A model generated the notes under the pieces. That model worked only from the letters and a program-made list of their open reading frames with translations. It had not been told where the DNA came from and did not search any database. A stretch of 64,000 bases of DNA, from contig NZ_CP196822.1 in NCBI RefSeq assembly GCF_051912485.1, positions 3,534,001 to 3,598,000 of the forward strand. Direction: 5' to 3'. This document shows, piece after piece, positions 44,592 through 52,239 of this stretch. This DNA is from Nitrobacter sp051912485. GTDB lineage: Bacteria > Pseudomonadota > Alphaproteobacteria > Rhizobiales > Xanthobacteraceae. A program made the position numbers and the translations under genes. How positions within the stretch are numbered: position 1 is the first letter of the stretch; each line of letters begins with the position of its first letter.

Positions 44592-45454
44592 TGGAACGCA
44601 CTCAACTCTTCGACCTCATGAGCGAACTCAAGCTCTATGGCATGAAGGCCGCCTTCGACGAGATCATGGCGACCGCCGTCAAGCGCCAGCACGAACCGCA
44701 ACGCATTGTCGGCGACCTGCTCAATGCCGAGATCAACGAGAAGCAGGCGCGTTCGATCAAATACCAGCTCACTATCGCCAAGCTGCCGCTCGCCAAGGAT
44801 CTCGATGGCTTCCAGTTCGAGGGCACCCCTATCAACCAGACGCTGGTCAATGATCTCGCCGGCGGTGGCTTCATCGCCCAGCAACGCAATGCCGTTCTGG
44901 TCGGCGGTACAGGCACCGGCAAGACCCATCTGGCTATCGCCATCGCCCGAAGCTGCATTCGATCCGGTGCCCGCGGGCGCTTCTACAACGTCGTCGACCT
45001 CGTCAATCGTCTCGAGATCGAGACCCGCAACGGACGGCAGGGTCGTATCGCCGAGCATCTGACCCGAATGGACTTCATCGTCCTCGACGAACTCGGCTAC
45101 CTGCCATTTGCCCAATCCGGCGGACAACTTCTGTTCCATCTCGTCAGCCGGCTCTACGAGCGCACTTCCATCGTCGTCACCACCAATCTCGCCTTCGGCG
45201 AATGGCCCAGCGTGTTCGGCGACGCCAAGATGACCACCGCGCTGCTCGATCGTCTGACCCACCACTGCGACATCGTCGAAACCGGCAACGACAGCTGGCG
45301 CTTCAAAAGCCGCGACGATGATCAAACAACCCGCGCTCGGTCCGTCTCCGCAATCCCGGCCAGCTCCGACGGACCGAGCGCTACCGCTAAATCTCGTCGA
45401 TCAAAGGGGGCAAATTTGGACGCCGATACGGGGTCAAACTTCGGCGCCGATTGA
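44591..45454 (+). CDS. istB: IS21 AAA+ ATPase helper IstB
   Basis: This 287-aa protein begins MERTQLFDLMSELKLYGMK. It has Walker A LVGGTGTGKTHLAIAIA (about residue 103), Walker B FIVLDELGYLPFAQSGGQLL (about 160) and sensor VVTTNLAFGEWPSVFGDAKM, as in DnaC-like IstB proteins that load and regulate IstA. The C-terminus extends through SRRSKGANLDADTGSNFGAD almost to the right end of the element, so the last about 25 residues are encoded by terminal repeat DNA. Confidence 0.92.
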   Translation: MERTQLFDLMSELKLYGMKAAFDEIMATAVKRQHEPQRIVGDLLNAEINEKQARSIKYQLTIAKLPLAKDLDGFQFEGTPINQTLVNDLAGGGFIAQQRNAVLVGGTGTGKTHLAIAIARSCIRSGARGRFYNVVDLVNRLEIETRNGRQGRIAEHLTRMDFIVLDELGYLPFAQSGGQLLFHLVSRLYERTSIVVTTNLAFGEWPSVFGDAKMTTALLDRLTHHCDIVETGNDSWRFKSRDDDQTTRARSVSAIPASSDGPSATAKSRRSKGANLDADTGSNFGAD

Positions 45455-45456
45455 CA

Positions 45457-46116
45457 GTCGCGGGCGACGACCAGTGGCAGGCGGGCATCGACCAGGTCCT
45501 TGAACTCGGAGTGGAAATTGTTGAGCTTGGTCGCCTTGTCCTTGGCCATCACGACAAGGCCGGACGCGTGCGGCGCGTCGCTCCGGCTGCCCTCGTTCTC
45601 GTCGCGTGAGGTCTGTTCGCTCGTGGGCGTCGGCAGCCCATCGGAAGGATCGTACTGCTCCAGCATCTCGATCGTGACGATGAGGAAGATGCTGCGGTCG
45701 AGATCCGCAAAATCTCCGCGTGCCGCGCGCCACCAGACCATCAGCCGGCCAAGCGTGTCGGCCCGTGTCGTTCGCGCCGTCGGCCAGTCCCAGCGATGCT
45801 CGATGGCGTAGGCGAGCTGCGGCAGCACGATCTCGAAGGTTTGCGGGACGGCTGGGTCGGCAGCGAGCATCAGTGCCGCGAGTGCCTCCTCGCCGCGGCC
45901 TGCGGCGAAGAGCAGGCCAGCAAAGGTGCGGTTGGCTTGTTTGCAGCGATCCTTCTCGCCCGACCAGAAATCGGCAGCAAGATCGCCGCGTGGGATACCC
46001 GGGATCTCAGCAATACGTGACCAGAACAGGTGCGCGGCCGGCGGCCATCCGCCCTGCCACAAGAGTTCGACAGGCAAAGGGATGGATGAGGGTTCTGTTG
46101 CCGCTGAATTGGCCAT
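45457..46116 (-). pseudogene. hypothetical gene interrupted by IS21, N-terminal 220 codons
   Basis: It starts at ATG 46116 with GAGG upstream (MANSAATEPSSIPLPVELLW) and is cleanly open to 45457, where IS21 begins. It includes AHLFWSRIAEIPGIPRGDLA, GRGEEALAALMLAADPAVPQ and SIFLIVTIEMLEQYDPSDGL, a helical protein with TPR-like character. The frame then runs into the IS for about 45 artificial codons. The distal part survives at 42855-42977. No family is recognised. Confidence 0.6.
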
Positions 46117-46294
46117 GATCAATTCCTCAGTGCGAATGCGTGACCGCTAAAAGATGATGGCAGGTGAGAGATATTAGGTGGCACCCTTTCGCAATTTCGG
46201 GCAGTGGCCAACATCGCCGACCATCACAGAAACTATGAACCCTACTTGGTGGGCCTAGGGCTCCTGTTGCAGTGCGTTGCTTCTATCGCCCTTC

Positions 46295-46621
46295 TCAGAC
46301 ACTGCCGATCTCCGGGACCAGTTGCTTTCCTAGCCGATAGAACTGCGACCAGGTTCGAGCCCACCGCTTCTGTGGGTCGATTAGCACCAGCTCCGATGTG
46401 TGGATGTGCGGGTGAGCTCCAAGCAGGGGATGATGAGAGATCGCCCCAACCAGACACGGGGCCGGCAAGAACCCGAACGACCATCTGTCGAGGACTGGAC
46501 AGGCTTGCAGATCTTGCTCGGAAGGCTGACTGTCCTGGCTCAAGCTACGCAGGTCGCAGGTTAGTTTTTCCAATTCGCGGCAAAGAGGGCTGATGTTATG
46601 AAGCGTAGTCATTGTCGCCAT
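46295..46621 (-). CDS. DUF6634-like protein
   Basis: From ATG 46621 (MATMTTLHNISPLCRELEKL), about 108 aa. The core LDRWSFGFLPAPCLVGAISH, GAHPHIHTSELVLIDPQKRW and ARTWSQFYRLGKQL matches the pattern I know from rhizobial DUF6634 proteins (a D-R-W/Y start, HPxL, then a WARTxSxxYRL end). Function unknown. Its start overlaps the end of a frame (DCNGDNDYAS, stop at 46596) that may belong to the upstream gene, so the two are probably cotranscribed. Confidence 0.55.
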   Translation of the reverse strand: MATMTTLHNISPLCRELEKLTCDLRSLSQDSQPSEQDLQACPVLDRWSFGFLPAPCLVGAISHHPLLGAHPHIHTSELVLIDPQKRWARTWSQFYRLGKQLVPEIGSV

Positions 46622-46681
46622 TGCAGTCTCCGAGGATTCGGGCGAGCCAAAGTTTGCGCTGTGCAAGCTCGGAGGAATGCT

Positions 46682-47236
46682 TCACGGCGGCGCTTTCCGG
46701 CTCCGCTCTTGAGAAGGCCTCGATCGCGAACGAAGGAGTGCGCGCCGCCGCGGTTGAGGTGGGAGCGTCGCAGCTTTGTAAATTAGCCAGCTGTCGGAAA
46801 GAATTTTGCAGCGCGGATCGATGTCGGTCCGAAGCTTGAGCATGGAGGCCATCAGGAGCGCAGCGGTCACGTCTCCTTCGAGCGCACAGCACAGGACCGC
46901 GGTCATTGCGAGATCGACTGTGACCAGCGTATTGCCTTTGCGCCTTTGAGCGCGAAGAGCTACGCCGATCGTGATCGCCGCATCGCCCGCCGCCCCGAGG
47001 AACCAGTGCGGCTCACCGATGATGGCGGACCTCGTGAGAAAGTGCCGCGCGATACGAACATCGGCTTCCTTGCATTGGTCGGCAGGCCGCGTCCGCCACC
47101 AGCTTAGGGGGTGCTGCACCGGGATCGTAACCGGGACATTTGCCTGTGCGCATGCAAAGAAGTCCGACTGGCTGGCGGGCGACTGAGACGGCGGTGACGG
47201 ACGTTTCGAAGGATTGGCTGAAACTTTGCGGCACAT
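46682..47236 (-). CDS. hypothetical protein, possibly frameshifted near its 3' end
   Basis: ATG 47236 has AGGAG 9 bp upstream. The 184-aa product has a plausible core (ADVRIARHFLTRSAIIGEPH, LGAAGDAAITIGVALRAQRR, VDLAMTAVLCCALEGDVTAA, LLMASMLKLRTDIDP). After SDSWLIYK the frame becomes Arg/Pro-rich, while another frame (RQLANLQSCDAPTSTAAART through KLWLARILGDCNGDNDYAS, stop 46596) looks more natural and meets the DUF6634 start. A frameshift around 46790 would explain this. Function unknown. A near-palindromic site lies about 20-35 bp upstream of the start. Confidence 0.5.
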   Translation of the reverse strand: MCRKVSANPSKRPSPPSQSPASQSDFFACAQANVPVTIPVQHPLSWWRTRPADQCKEADVRIARHFLTRSAIIGEPHWFLGAAGDAAITIGVALRAQRRKGNTLVTVDLAMTAVLCCALEGDVTAALLMASMLKLRTDIDPRCKILSDSWLIYKAATLPPQPRRRALLRSRSRPSQERSRKAPP

Positions 47237-47255
47237 CGAAGGGTACTCCTGTTCA

Positions 47256-47271
47256 TGTGATAAATCATATG
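47256..47271. promoter_or_regulatory. putative operator, site 1
   Basis: TGTGATAAATCATATG lies 20 bp upstream of the gene starting at 47236 and contains the perfect palindrome ATCATATGAT (47264-47273). It matches 13 of 16 positions of the reverse complement of the site at 48189-48204. Confidence 0.45.
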
Positions 47272-47583
47272 ATCAGACGCGGCCGAGATGAGCGCCCGCC
47301 CTTCGGGGGCATCTCGTTCGAACTCAATTTTCGAAAGCCGTGAACGTCGCGCGAATGTGCCTTTTCCCCGGCAAAGGTGGCGCGACTGATTTCCGACGGC
47401 GAATGTGCTGTGAAGGACTCGCGGTCGGCAGCTTAATCCTTTTCAAGGATTCGTTGGTATGCTCGACCGAGCAGTCACTTCCCGCATTGCACTCGAAGCT
47501 TCGGGAATGAGCGCCGAAGCCAGAGTTAGGATGTGCTTAACGATAACACGAGCGGTCGCAGTTGTCCTGTGCAAGATCACGGT

Positions 47584-47823
47584 ATGGTTAACGAGCCCCC
47601 TGTTTCTCCGGCCCAGGTCCGCGCGGCGCGCGCGTGGCTCCGCTGGAGCCAGGAGTATCTTTCTACGAGATCGGGTGTCTCCCAGCGCTCAATTGCACGT
47701 TATGAGTTGGAGCGCTCCGTGCCGTATGCCGCGACGCTCGCCAGCATCCGCAATGCATTCGAGGCAGCGGGCGTCCGATTCCAATTCCAAGGGATGATCT
47801 CCAAGGGAATTTCCGTGCTGTAG
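47584..47823 (+). CDS. small XRE-family regulator, 79 aa
   Basis: Start ATG 47584 (MVNEPPVSPAQVRAARAWLR). The Cro/C1-type helix-turn-helix spans residues about 10-60: VRAARAWLRWSQEYLSTRSG, then VSQRSIARYELERSVP and IRNAFEAAGVRFQFQG. It consists of little more than the DNA-binding domain, like many rhizobial and phage-borne regulators. The upstream 347 bp to the minus-strand gene at 47236 hold a likely divergent control region. The target is unknown. Confidence 0.75.
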   Translation: MVNEPPVSPAQVRAARAWLRWSQEYLSTRSGVSQRSIARYELERSVPYAATLASIRNAFEAAGVRFQFQGMISKGISVL

Positions 47824-47892
47824 ATTTCCGGTCAGAAGAGCCAAAATTTCTCGATCGCAAGCTGCCTATGCGGAAGTTCGGTCGAATAATAT

Positions 47893-48153
47893 CTACTTCG
47901 GAGTGCGAGTGCCGAACAAATCAACAAGCCGCACGTCCAGACATTCCGCAATCGCCTCGAGCGTTTGAAGCGTGGGGTTGGACCGGCCGTTTTCGATCAG
48001 ACTGACAGCCATCTGCTCGATTCTCAGTTTGGCCGCCAATTCGTCCTGGGTCCAGCCCTTGAGCTTGCGCAGACGGCGGACATTACGAGCCAGCTCCTTC
48101 GCAACTTGCGAATTCTGCACGGGAAATCGTCGATCGAATCCTGACCGCACCAT
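47893..48153 (-). CDS. XRE-family transcriptional regulator, 86 aa
   Basis: ATG 48153 (MVRSGFDRRFPVQ) is preferred over a TTG five codons earlier. The HTH_3 domain covers VAKELARNVRRLRKLKGWTQ, DELAAKLRIEQMAVSLIENG and SNPTLQTLEAIAECLDVRLV, ending DLFGTRTPK. It is probably a repressor that binds inverted repeats as a dimer. The near-palindrome at 48189-48204 lies about 36 bp upstream of its own start, suggesting autoregulation. It lies near the integrase, a common place for island regulators. Confidence 0.8.
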   Translation of the reverse strand: MVRSGFDRRFPVQNSQVAKELARNVRRLRKLKGWTQDELAAKLRIEQMAVSLIENGRSNPTLQTLEAIAECLDVRLVDLFGTRTPK

Positions 48154-48188
48154 GAACGGCACGGTCAAATGACGGGCTTAGTTTAGTC

Positions 48189-48204
48189 CATATGATACAT
48201 CATA
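48189..48204. promoter_or_regulatory. putative operator, site 2
   Basis: CATATGATACATCATA contains ATGAT-AC-ATCAT (48192-48203), a perfect 5-bp inverted repeat, and sits upstream of the XRE gene beginning at 48153. It closely matches site 1 at 47256-47271. Confidence 0.45.
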
Positions 48205-48206
48205 TA

Positions 48207-48642
48207 TTACGCGACATGCCCGCGGAGATGCGCACTGGGATTGTGCGGCACGCTCCCCGCCTGCCGCGCCCGGCAGTGTTCGGCCAGCGTGGCGTTGAGG
48301 TCGTCGAAGCTCGCCGCCAGCGGGATCGGCGTCAGGAAGTTCGAGCGGGCATACCTCACCAATCCCTCGACCTTGCCCTTGTCGTTCCCCCTTGCCGGGG
48401 CGGCCAAAGCGATCCCGGAACAGGTAGTGGCTCACCAGCTCGGTGAATGCCCGCTCGCGCTTGCCGTCGCCGCAGATCTTGGCCACCGCGATCTTGAGAT
48501 TGTCGTAGAGGATCGACCGCGGCACGCCGCGGAAGAAGGCGAAGGCCGAGACATGGCCGTCCAGGAAGGCTTCCGTGGTCTCGGCCGGATATTGCCGCGC
48601 CAATGCCTGGCCGCTCTTCGTGGCTTCCGTGCGTTCTGACAA
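48207..48642 (-). pseudogene. IS21-family istA fragment, frameshifted
   Basis: One minus frame reads TTEAFLDGHVSAFAFFRGVP and RSILYDNLKIAVAKICGDGK, ending FTELVSHYLFRDRFGRPGKG. A shifted frame continues GNDKGKVEGLVRYARSNFLT and PIPLAASFDDLNATLAEHCR. This is the central DDE region of an IstA different from the intact copy at 43092. Both ends are missing. It lies just beyond the integrase gene. Confidence 0.75.
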
Positions 48643-48743
48643 CGCCCCGCTTCGTGATACCGGCCGTTGTTCTTTTCGTAGTGGGTGAAATAGTGGAGCG
48701 ACAGTGTCGTTCTGCTATTGGCGCAGAAGCCCGCACCGACAGC

Positions 48744-50393
48744 CTATGTCATGGAGTGGCCCATGCGCTCAACGCTCGTCACCGCCGGTGACAACCCTGC
48801 ACTTGTCTTTGCGCTCCCGCGGATCTTGTGTTTCGGCCGCAAGTCGCGAAATTTCCGCCGTTCCTTGTCGTAGGCCGCGAGCAGAGCCTTGACCCAAATC
48901 GTCATACCTTCCGCTTTGAGGCCAATCCGTTGACTGCGGTTATAATGCTGTTCGGTCACGGACGCCATGCGTTCGCGATCGTCGACACGATCATGATCTG
49001 TCTTGTGGCCGAGTATCGCAGTAGCGGCTCCGCCTAAGCGTCTGTCGTCTAGGAACGTCGTCAACGTCCTGCGCGCGTCGTGGAGCGTCCATGGCTCGAT
49101 GCCATATATTTCGAAGAGGTTCGGCCTCTCCTTCTTAGGCTGAGGTTGAGGACCGGGTTTGCCCTTGCGTACCGGCTTCTGCCTTATGGTGTGATCGTAG
49201 ACGCGGCCTTGCAGGCGGTACATCAAGAGATTCAGCGCAGCCTGCGTTATGTGTTTTGTGGGGTCACGCCCCGTGAACATCCATTCGGACTTTCCGCCTG
49301 ACTCGGCGTGATAGCGGTTGAGGATTTCTAGCGCTTCGGGTGGCAGAGGAAGCGAGTGAGGACGTCCGCCGTCGCGACCACCTTTCATCTCCTCCTCGGT
49401 CCAGTTTGCGACCTTCCATCCCTTTAGCTTCCGCTCGGCTTTCAGCGGATCGAAGAGGCGATCGAGTTTCAACTGGAGGAATCCGCCAGTTCTCTGGGCA
49501 GTCAGAGCTACACCCCACAGGGCACCGATCGTCCCGGCATACGTTTCATGCTCGCCGTCAGCTAGGCACCGAAATTTCTCGGCAATCACGATCGTCCGTG
49601 CGATCTCCTCGATCGCCGGCGCGTGCGTCCGCTTCTTTGTCTTGTACTCGAACGACCATCTAGTCCACCACTCGACCTGGGTCTCCTCCAATCCCGCAGC
49701 GGTGGCGTGATATTTCCACGCCCAACTCAACATTCGCTTCGACTGCGTGAGCGCGCGATGGGCCGCCGAAGGTGCATGATTGAGATGGATGTTGTCTCTC
49801 AACATTTCGAGGTCACGAAGCTTAACCTCGCTCACCAGCATTCCATTGATCCGCGAGAATTCTGGCAGCGTCAGATAGTGTTCGTACTGCTTGCGGTATT
49901 TCGCCTTCAGTTTGGGCTTCTGATATTCTAGAAACTGGTTCGTCAACGACTTCCAGGTCCAAGTAATTCCGGTGTCGCCAATGCGCTTCCGGTAAGCCAG
50001 CAAAGAGGTTTCGTCGGCCAACTCGCCCGCCCATTCCGCATGCCCTAAGCGGTCCTTGTGCTTGGAGGTGGTCTCGAGCCTCACTAGCGTATCGACGAAT
50101 TCCCTCAGATTACGTTTTCTCTTAGCCGCGAGGTTCGTCTGCTGTGCGAAGTAACGCGCAGCATCGAGATTGATCTCCGAGGCTGATCCAAGTCGCAGCG
50201 TCACTTCGCGCCGGCGCACATACCAGATGGCTTTGCCGGGCGTGATACGAAGGGTTAGACCGACCGTCTTCCGGTCCCGCCATTCAGCGACTTTGCCGAT
50301 GATCCATCTGCTGCTGCTGTACGAAATCGCGCTCTGCACGTCATTATCAATTAGCGACTTGACCTCACGCTCATAAGTAGGCGATTTTGGCAT
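48744..50393 (-). CDS. tyrosine-type site-specific integrase
   Basis: 549 aa from ATG 50393 with GGAG 7 bp upstream (MPKSPTYEREVKSLIDNDV); a TTG nine codons earlier is less likely. The N-terminal part resembles an arm-binding domain (LTLRITPGKAIWYVRRREVT), a core-binding region follows (WTWKSLTNQFLEYQKPKLKA), and the catalytic domain carries Arg in ALTAQRTGGFLQLKLD (about 298), His-x-x-Arg in WTLHDARRTLTTFL (about 436), GHKT (about 464) and the nucleophile Tyr in VTEQHYNRSQ (about 484). It would insert and excise the island at tRNA-Gly; the attachment-site fragment lies 147 bp upstream of its start. Confidence 0.88.
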   Translation of the reverse strand: MPKSPTYEREVKSLIDNDVQSAISYSSSRWIIGKVAEWRDRKTVGLTLRITPGKAIWYVRRREVTLRLGSASEINLDAARYFAQQTNLAAKRKRNLREFVDTLVRLETTSKHKDRLGHAEWAGELADETSLLAYRKRIGDTGITWTWKSLTNQFLEYQKPKLKAKYRKQYEHYLTLPEFSRINGMLVSEVKLRDLEMLRDNIHLNHAPSAAHRALTQSKRMLSWAWKYHATAAGLEETQVEWWTRWSFEYKTKKRTHAPAIEEIARTIVIAEKFRCLADGEHETYAGTIGALWGVALTAQRTGGFLQLKLDRLFDPLKAERKLKGWKVANWTEEEMKGGRDGGRPHSLPLPPEALEILNRYHAESGGKSEWMFTGRDPTKHITQAALNLLMYRLQGRVYDHTIRQKPVRKGKPGPQPQPKKERPNLFEIYGIEPWTLHDARRTLTTFLDDRRLGGAATAILGHKTDHDRVDDRERMASVTEQHYNRSQRIGLKAEGMTIWVKALLAAYDKERRKFRDLRPKHKIRGSAKTSAGLSPAVTSVERMGHSMT

Positions 50394-50539
50394 CCGGTAC
50401 TCCGTACAACAGTCATACAAAGCAGCATCTCAAAGGTCTCATATATGAGAACTTTTCGAAAGCTGAAGGAACTCAGAATATTAAGCTATTTCAATGTGTT
50501 GCGCGAGCGTTAAGTGGTCAGTCTTCGTACGGGAATTTC

Positions 50540-50585
50540 GCTTCCCAAGCTGCATACGAGGGTTCGATTCCCTTCGCCCGCTCCA
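50540..50585 (+). other. island attachment site: 3' fragment of tRNA-Gly(CCC)
   Basis: The 46 bases run from the anticodon loop (GCTTCCCAAGC, anticodon CCC) through the T arm (GAGGGTTCGATTCCC) to the acceptor strand and CCA end (TTCGCCCGCTCCA). This is the 3' half of a tRNA-Gly. The preceding bases cannot supply the matching acceptor and D arm, so it is not a working tRNA but the duplicated 3' end left by integration. The complete tRNA should be outside the window, left of base 1. Confidence 0.8.
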
Positions 50586-50625
50586 TTATCGCCGCGTGAG
50601 GCGAACCAGGAGGCTCTTGACCGGG

Positions 50626-51189
50626 ATGGCCGCGCCGCATGACAGCAGCCGTGACGGACTCCTCAAGACCGGTGCCGCGGGCGTCGGAACAGGCATTCTG
50701 ACGCCGCTGGTCCAGCCGCTGATCGACCACATCAATGGTTCGCCGGGCGACTTGCGAATAGCGCTAGTGGCGGTGCCGTTCGCGATTCTTGTCCTCGTTC
50801 TGATCCAGATCGACTCGGACAATCCGCGGTGGGCAGCGCTGGCCGGAGCCGTGGTGACGATGATCGCCTTCGTCTGGGCGGTGAGCGCGGCGATCTGGAT
50901 CGACGGACAGATTTCCGCTTCCGAAAGCGCCGTGAGAAACGTTCTGTCCGGTTTGGCCGGGGGTTTCGTCGGCTCCGGTATCCTGGCGCTCGGCGTCAGC
51001 CTGCTGCCCGCCAGCCCCCGCGATCCGCTGGCGTGGCTGCCGATGCTGGTAACCGGCACCAGCGCCGGCGCGCTGCTCGCGCTGGACAACGCGCTCAACC
51101 TCGATCTGGTGTCGACGCTCTATCCAGTCTGGCAGGCCGGCGTCGCCATTTGCCTGGCGATGGCGCTGCGGCGCACGCAACCCGCCTGA
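50626..51189 (+). CDS. multi-pass membrane protein of unknown function
   Basis: 187 aa from ATG 50626, with AGGAGG 12 bp upstream. There are four to five hydrophobic segments: IALVAVPFAILVLVLIQI, WAALAGAVVTMIAFVWAVSA, VLSGLAGGFVGSGILALGVS, LAWLPMLVTGTSAGALLALD and YPVWQAGVAICLAMAL. An integral inner-membrane protein is clear; no family is recognised. It is the first gene on the chromosomal side of the island junction, and any promoter upstream may have been replaced by island DNA. Confidence 0.7.
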   Translation: MAAPHDSSRDGLLKTGAAGVGTGILTPLVQPLIDHINGSPGDLRIALVAVPFAILVLVLIQIDSDNPRWAALAGAVVTMIAFVWAVSAAIWIDGQISASESAVRNVLSGLAGGFVGSGILALGVSLLPASPRDPLAWLPMLVTGTSAGALLALDNALNLDLVSTLYPVWQAGVAICLAMALRRTQPA

Positions 51190-51259
51190 CCGTGCAGCCG
51201 GTGGTTCGGCTCAGCAATCCGGGACCATCGCCCGGACCGAGAGACCTGCCATAAAGCTG

Positions 51260-51616
51260 TTACGGCGCGATGGTCAGTCTGGCCTTCATGTTGGGATGGA
51301 AGCGGCAGTAGTAGTCGATCGTTCCCGCCTTTTTCAGAACGAGCTTGACGGTCTTGTTCGGCGGCAGCGTCACATCCCAGTCGCCGTTTCGGGCCGTCGC
51401 GGTATGCGCGAAGATGTCCTTGTTGACCCATTCGATGGTGTCGCCAACTTTCGCGGCCGCCGCGGCTGGCGCGATCTCGAGATCCTGCATCGTGATTTGA
51501 ACCGTCGCCGCACGAGCCGGGACGGACATTCCCAAAACTGCGATCCCCAAAACTGCGATTCTCAAGGCTGCAATTCTCGAGGCCGCAACGATCGGGATAT
51601 ATCCGCCCGGATTCAT
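51260..51616 (-). CDS. periplasmic cupredoxin-like copper protein
   Basis: 118 aa. The N-terminal signal peptide is unusual, with short repeats (RIAALRIAVLGIAVLGM) matching tandem repeats in the DNA, and cleavage is likely after ARA. The mature part is plastocyanin/amicyanin-like: the copper ligands are His in DIFAHTATARNG and Cys-His-Met in TIDYYCRFHPNMKARL. It probably binds one type 1 copper and carries electrons in the periplasm. It lies 10 bp downstream of the DUF4142 gene on the same strand, so the two likely form an operon. Confidence 0.88.
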   Translation of the reverse strand: MNPGGYIPIVAASRIAALRIAVLGIAVLGMSVPARAATVQITMQDLEIAPAAAAAKVGDTIEWVNKDIFAHTATARNGDWDVTLPPNKTVKLVLKKAGTIDYYCRFHPNMKARLTIAP

Positions 51617-51626
51617 GCAACGTTCC

Positions 51627-52148
51627 TTACTTCAGCTCGGCCGCGACGTGTTCGGCATGCTGCTCGTGGCCCTCGAAGATCTTGAGCCCCGTCTGCAGCA
51701 GGCTCTTCAACTCGTCATTGCTGGCCGACGGAATGAGCAGGGTTTCAAGCGCGCTGTCGACCGCCTTGTGATAGGCGACCTCGTTGTCGACGTAGGCCTT
51801 GTCGAACGCGGCGCCCTTCAGTGCCGACAGCTCCTTAAGCTTGGCAGCAGCGTTCTTGGACAGCGTGCGGCTGGTGTCGTTGTCTTCGGGAGTGACCTTC
51901 AGCTTCTTGACCAGCGCGAGCGCCTTCTTGTTCACCGCCTCATGATCGCGCACCATATCGGCGGCGAAAGCCTTCACTTCCTTATTCTTGGATTTCTCCA
52001 GCGCCTGCTTCGCCGCGGTAACATCGATGACGCCGGCGGTGTAGGCGATATGCGCGATCTGCGGATCGGTGGGTTTCGCGCCCTGCGCGAGGGCACCGCT
52101 GCTCAGTAGCGCTGCAGCGGCGATCGCCGTGCTCAGTCGAACAAGCAT
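51627..52148 (-). CDS. DUF4142 periplasmic protein
   Basis: 173 aa from ATG 52148, preceded by AGGAG. A signal peptide (LVRLSTAIAAAALLSSGALA, cut near AQG) leads into the DUF4142 four-helix pattern: PQIAHIAYTAGVIDVTAAKQ, VKAFAADMVRDHEAVNKKAL and the end HEQHAEHVAAELK. These ferritin-like exported proteins have no settled function; paired His/Glu residues hint at metal binding. The neighbouring cupredoxin and the sigma-factor gene upstream suggest stress or envelope control. Confidence 0.88.
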   Translation of the reverse strand: MLVRLSTAIAAAALLSSGALAQGAKPTDPQIAHIAYTAGVIDVTAAKQALEKSKNKEVKAFAADMVRDHEAVNKKALALVKKLKVTPEDNDTSRTLSKNAAAKLKELSALKGAAFDKAYVDNEVAYHKAVDSALETLLIPSASNDELKSLLQTGLKIFEGHEQHAEHVAAELK

Positions 52149-52239
52149 TCTTGATACTCCTGTGACGCCGCGACTGGAATCGCCGGGCATTTGTTGAGGC
52201 ACACAGGATTAGATGCGGCCAGGCGGAACAAGTTCCCAA

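Larger units (their letters stand above)
42978..45456 (+). mobile_element. IS21-family element (istA-istB)
   Basis: The ends are TGTTATTCGGCC (from 42978) and, in reverse complement, TGTCAATCGGCG (from 45456); both are followed 15 bases later by TTGACCCC. Copies of a TCGGCGTCCAAA motif recur inside each end, as usual for IS21 multiple terminal repeats. The element carries istA and istB overlapping by 1 bp. GTC flanks both sides, and excision would restore an open frame in the interrupted gene, supporting these limits. Probably intact. Confidence 0.85.

Noticed and set aside
50494..50585. Complete tRNA-Gly gene
   Set aside because: The 3' half is perfect, but the preceding bases cannot form the acceptor 5' strand, D arm or a full anticodon stem.
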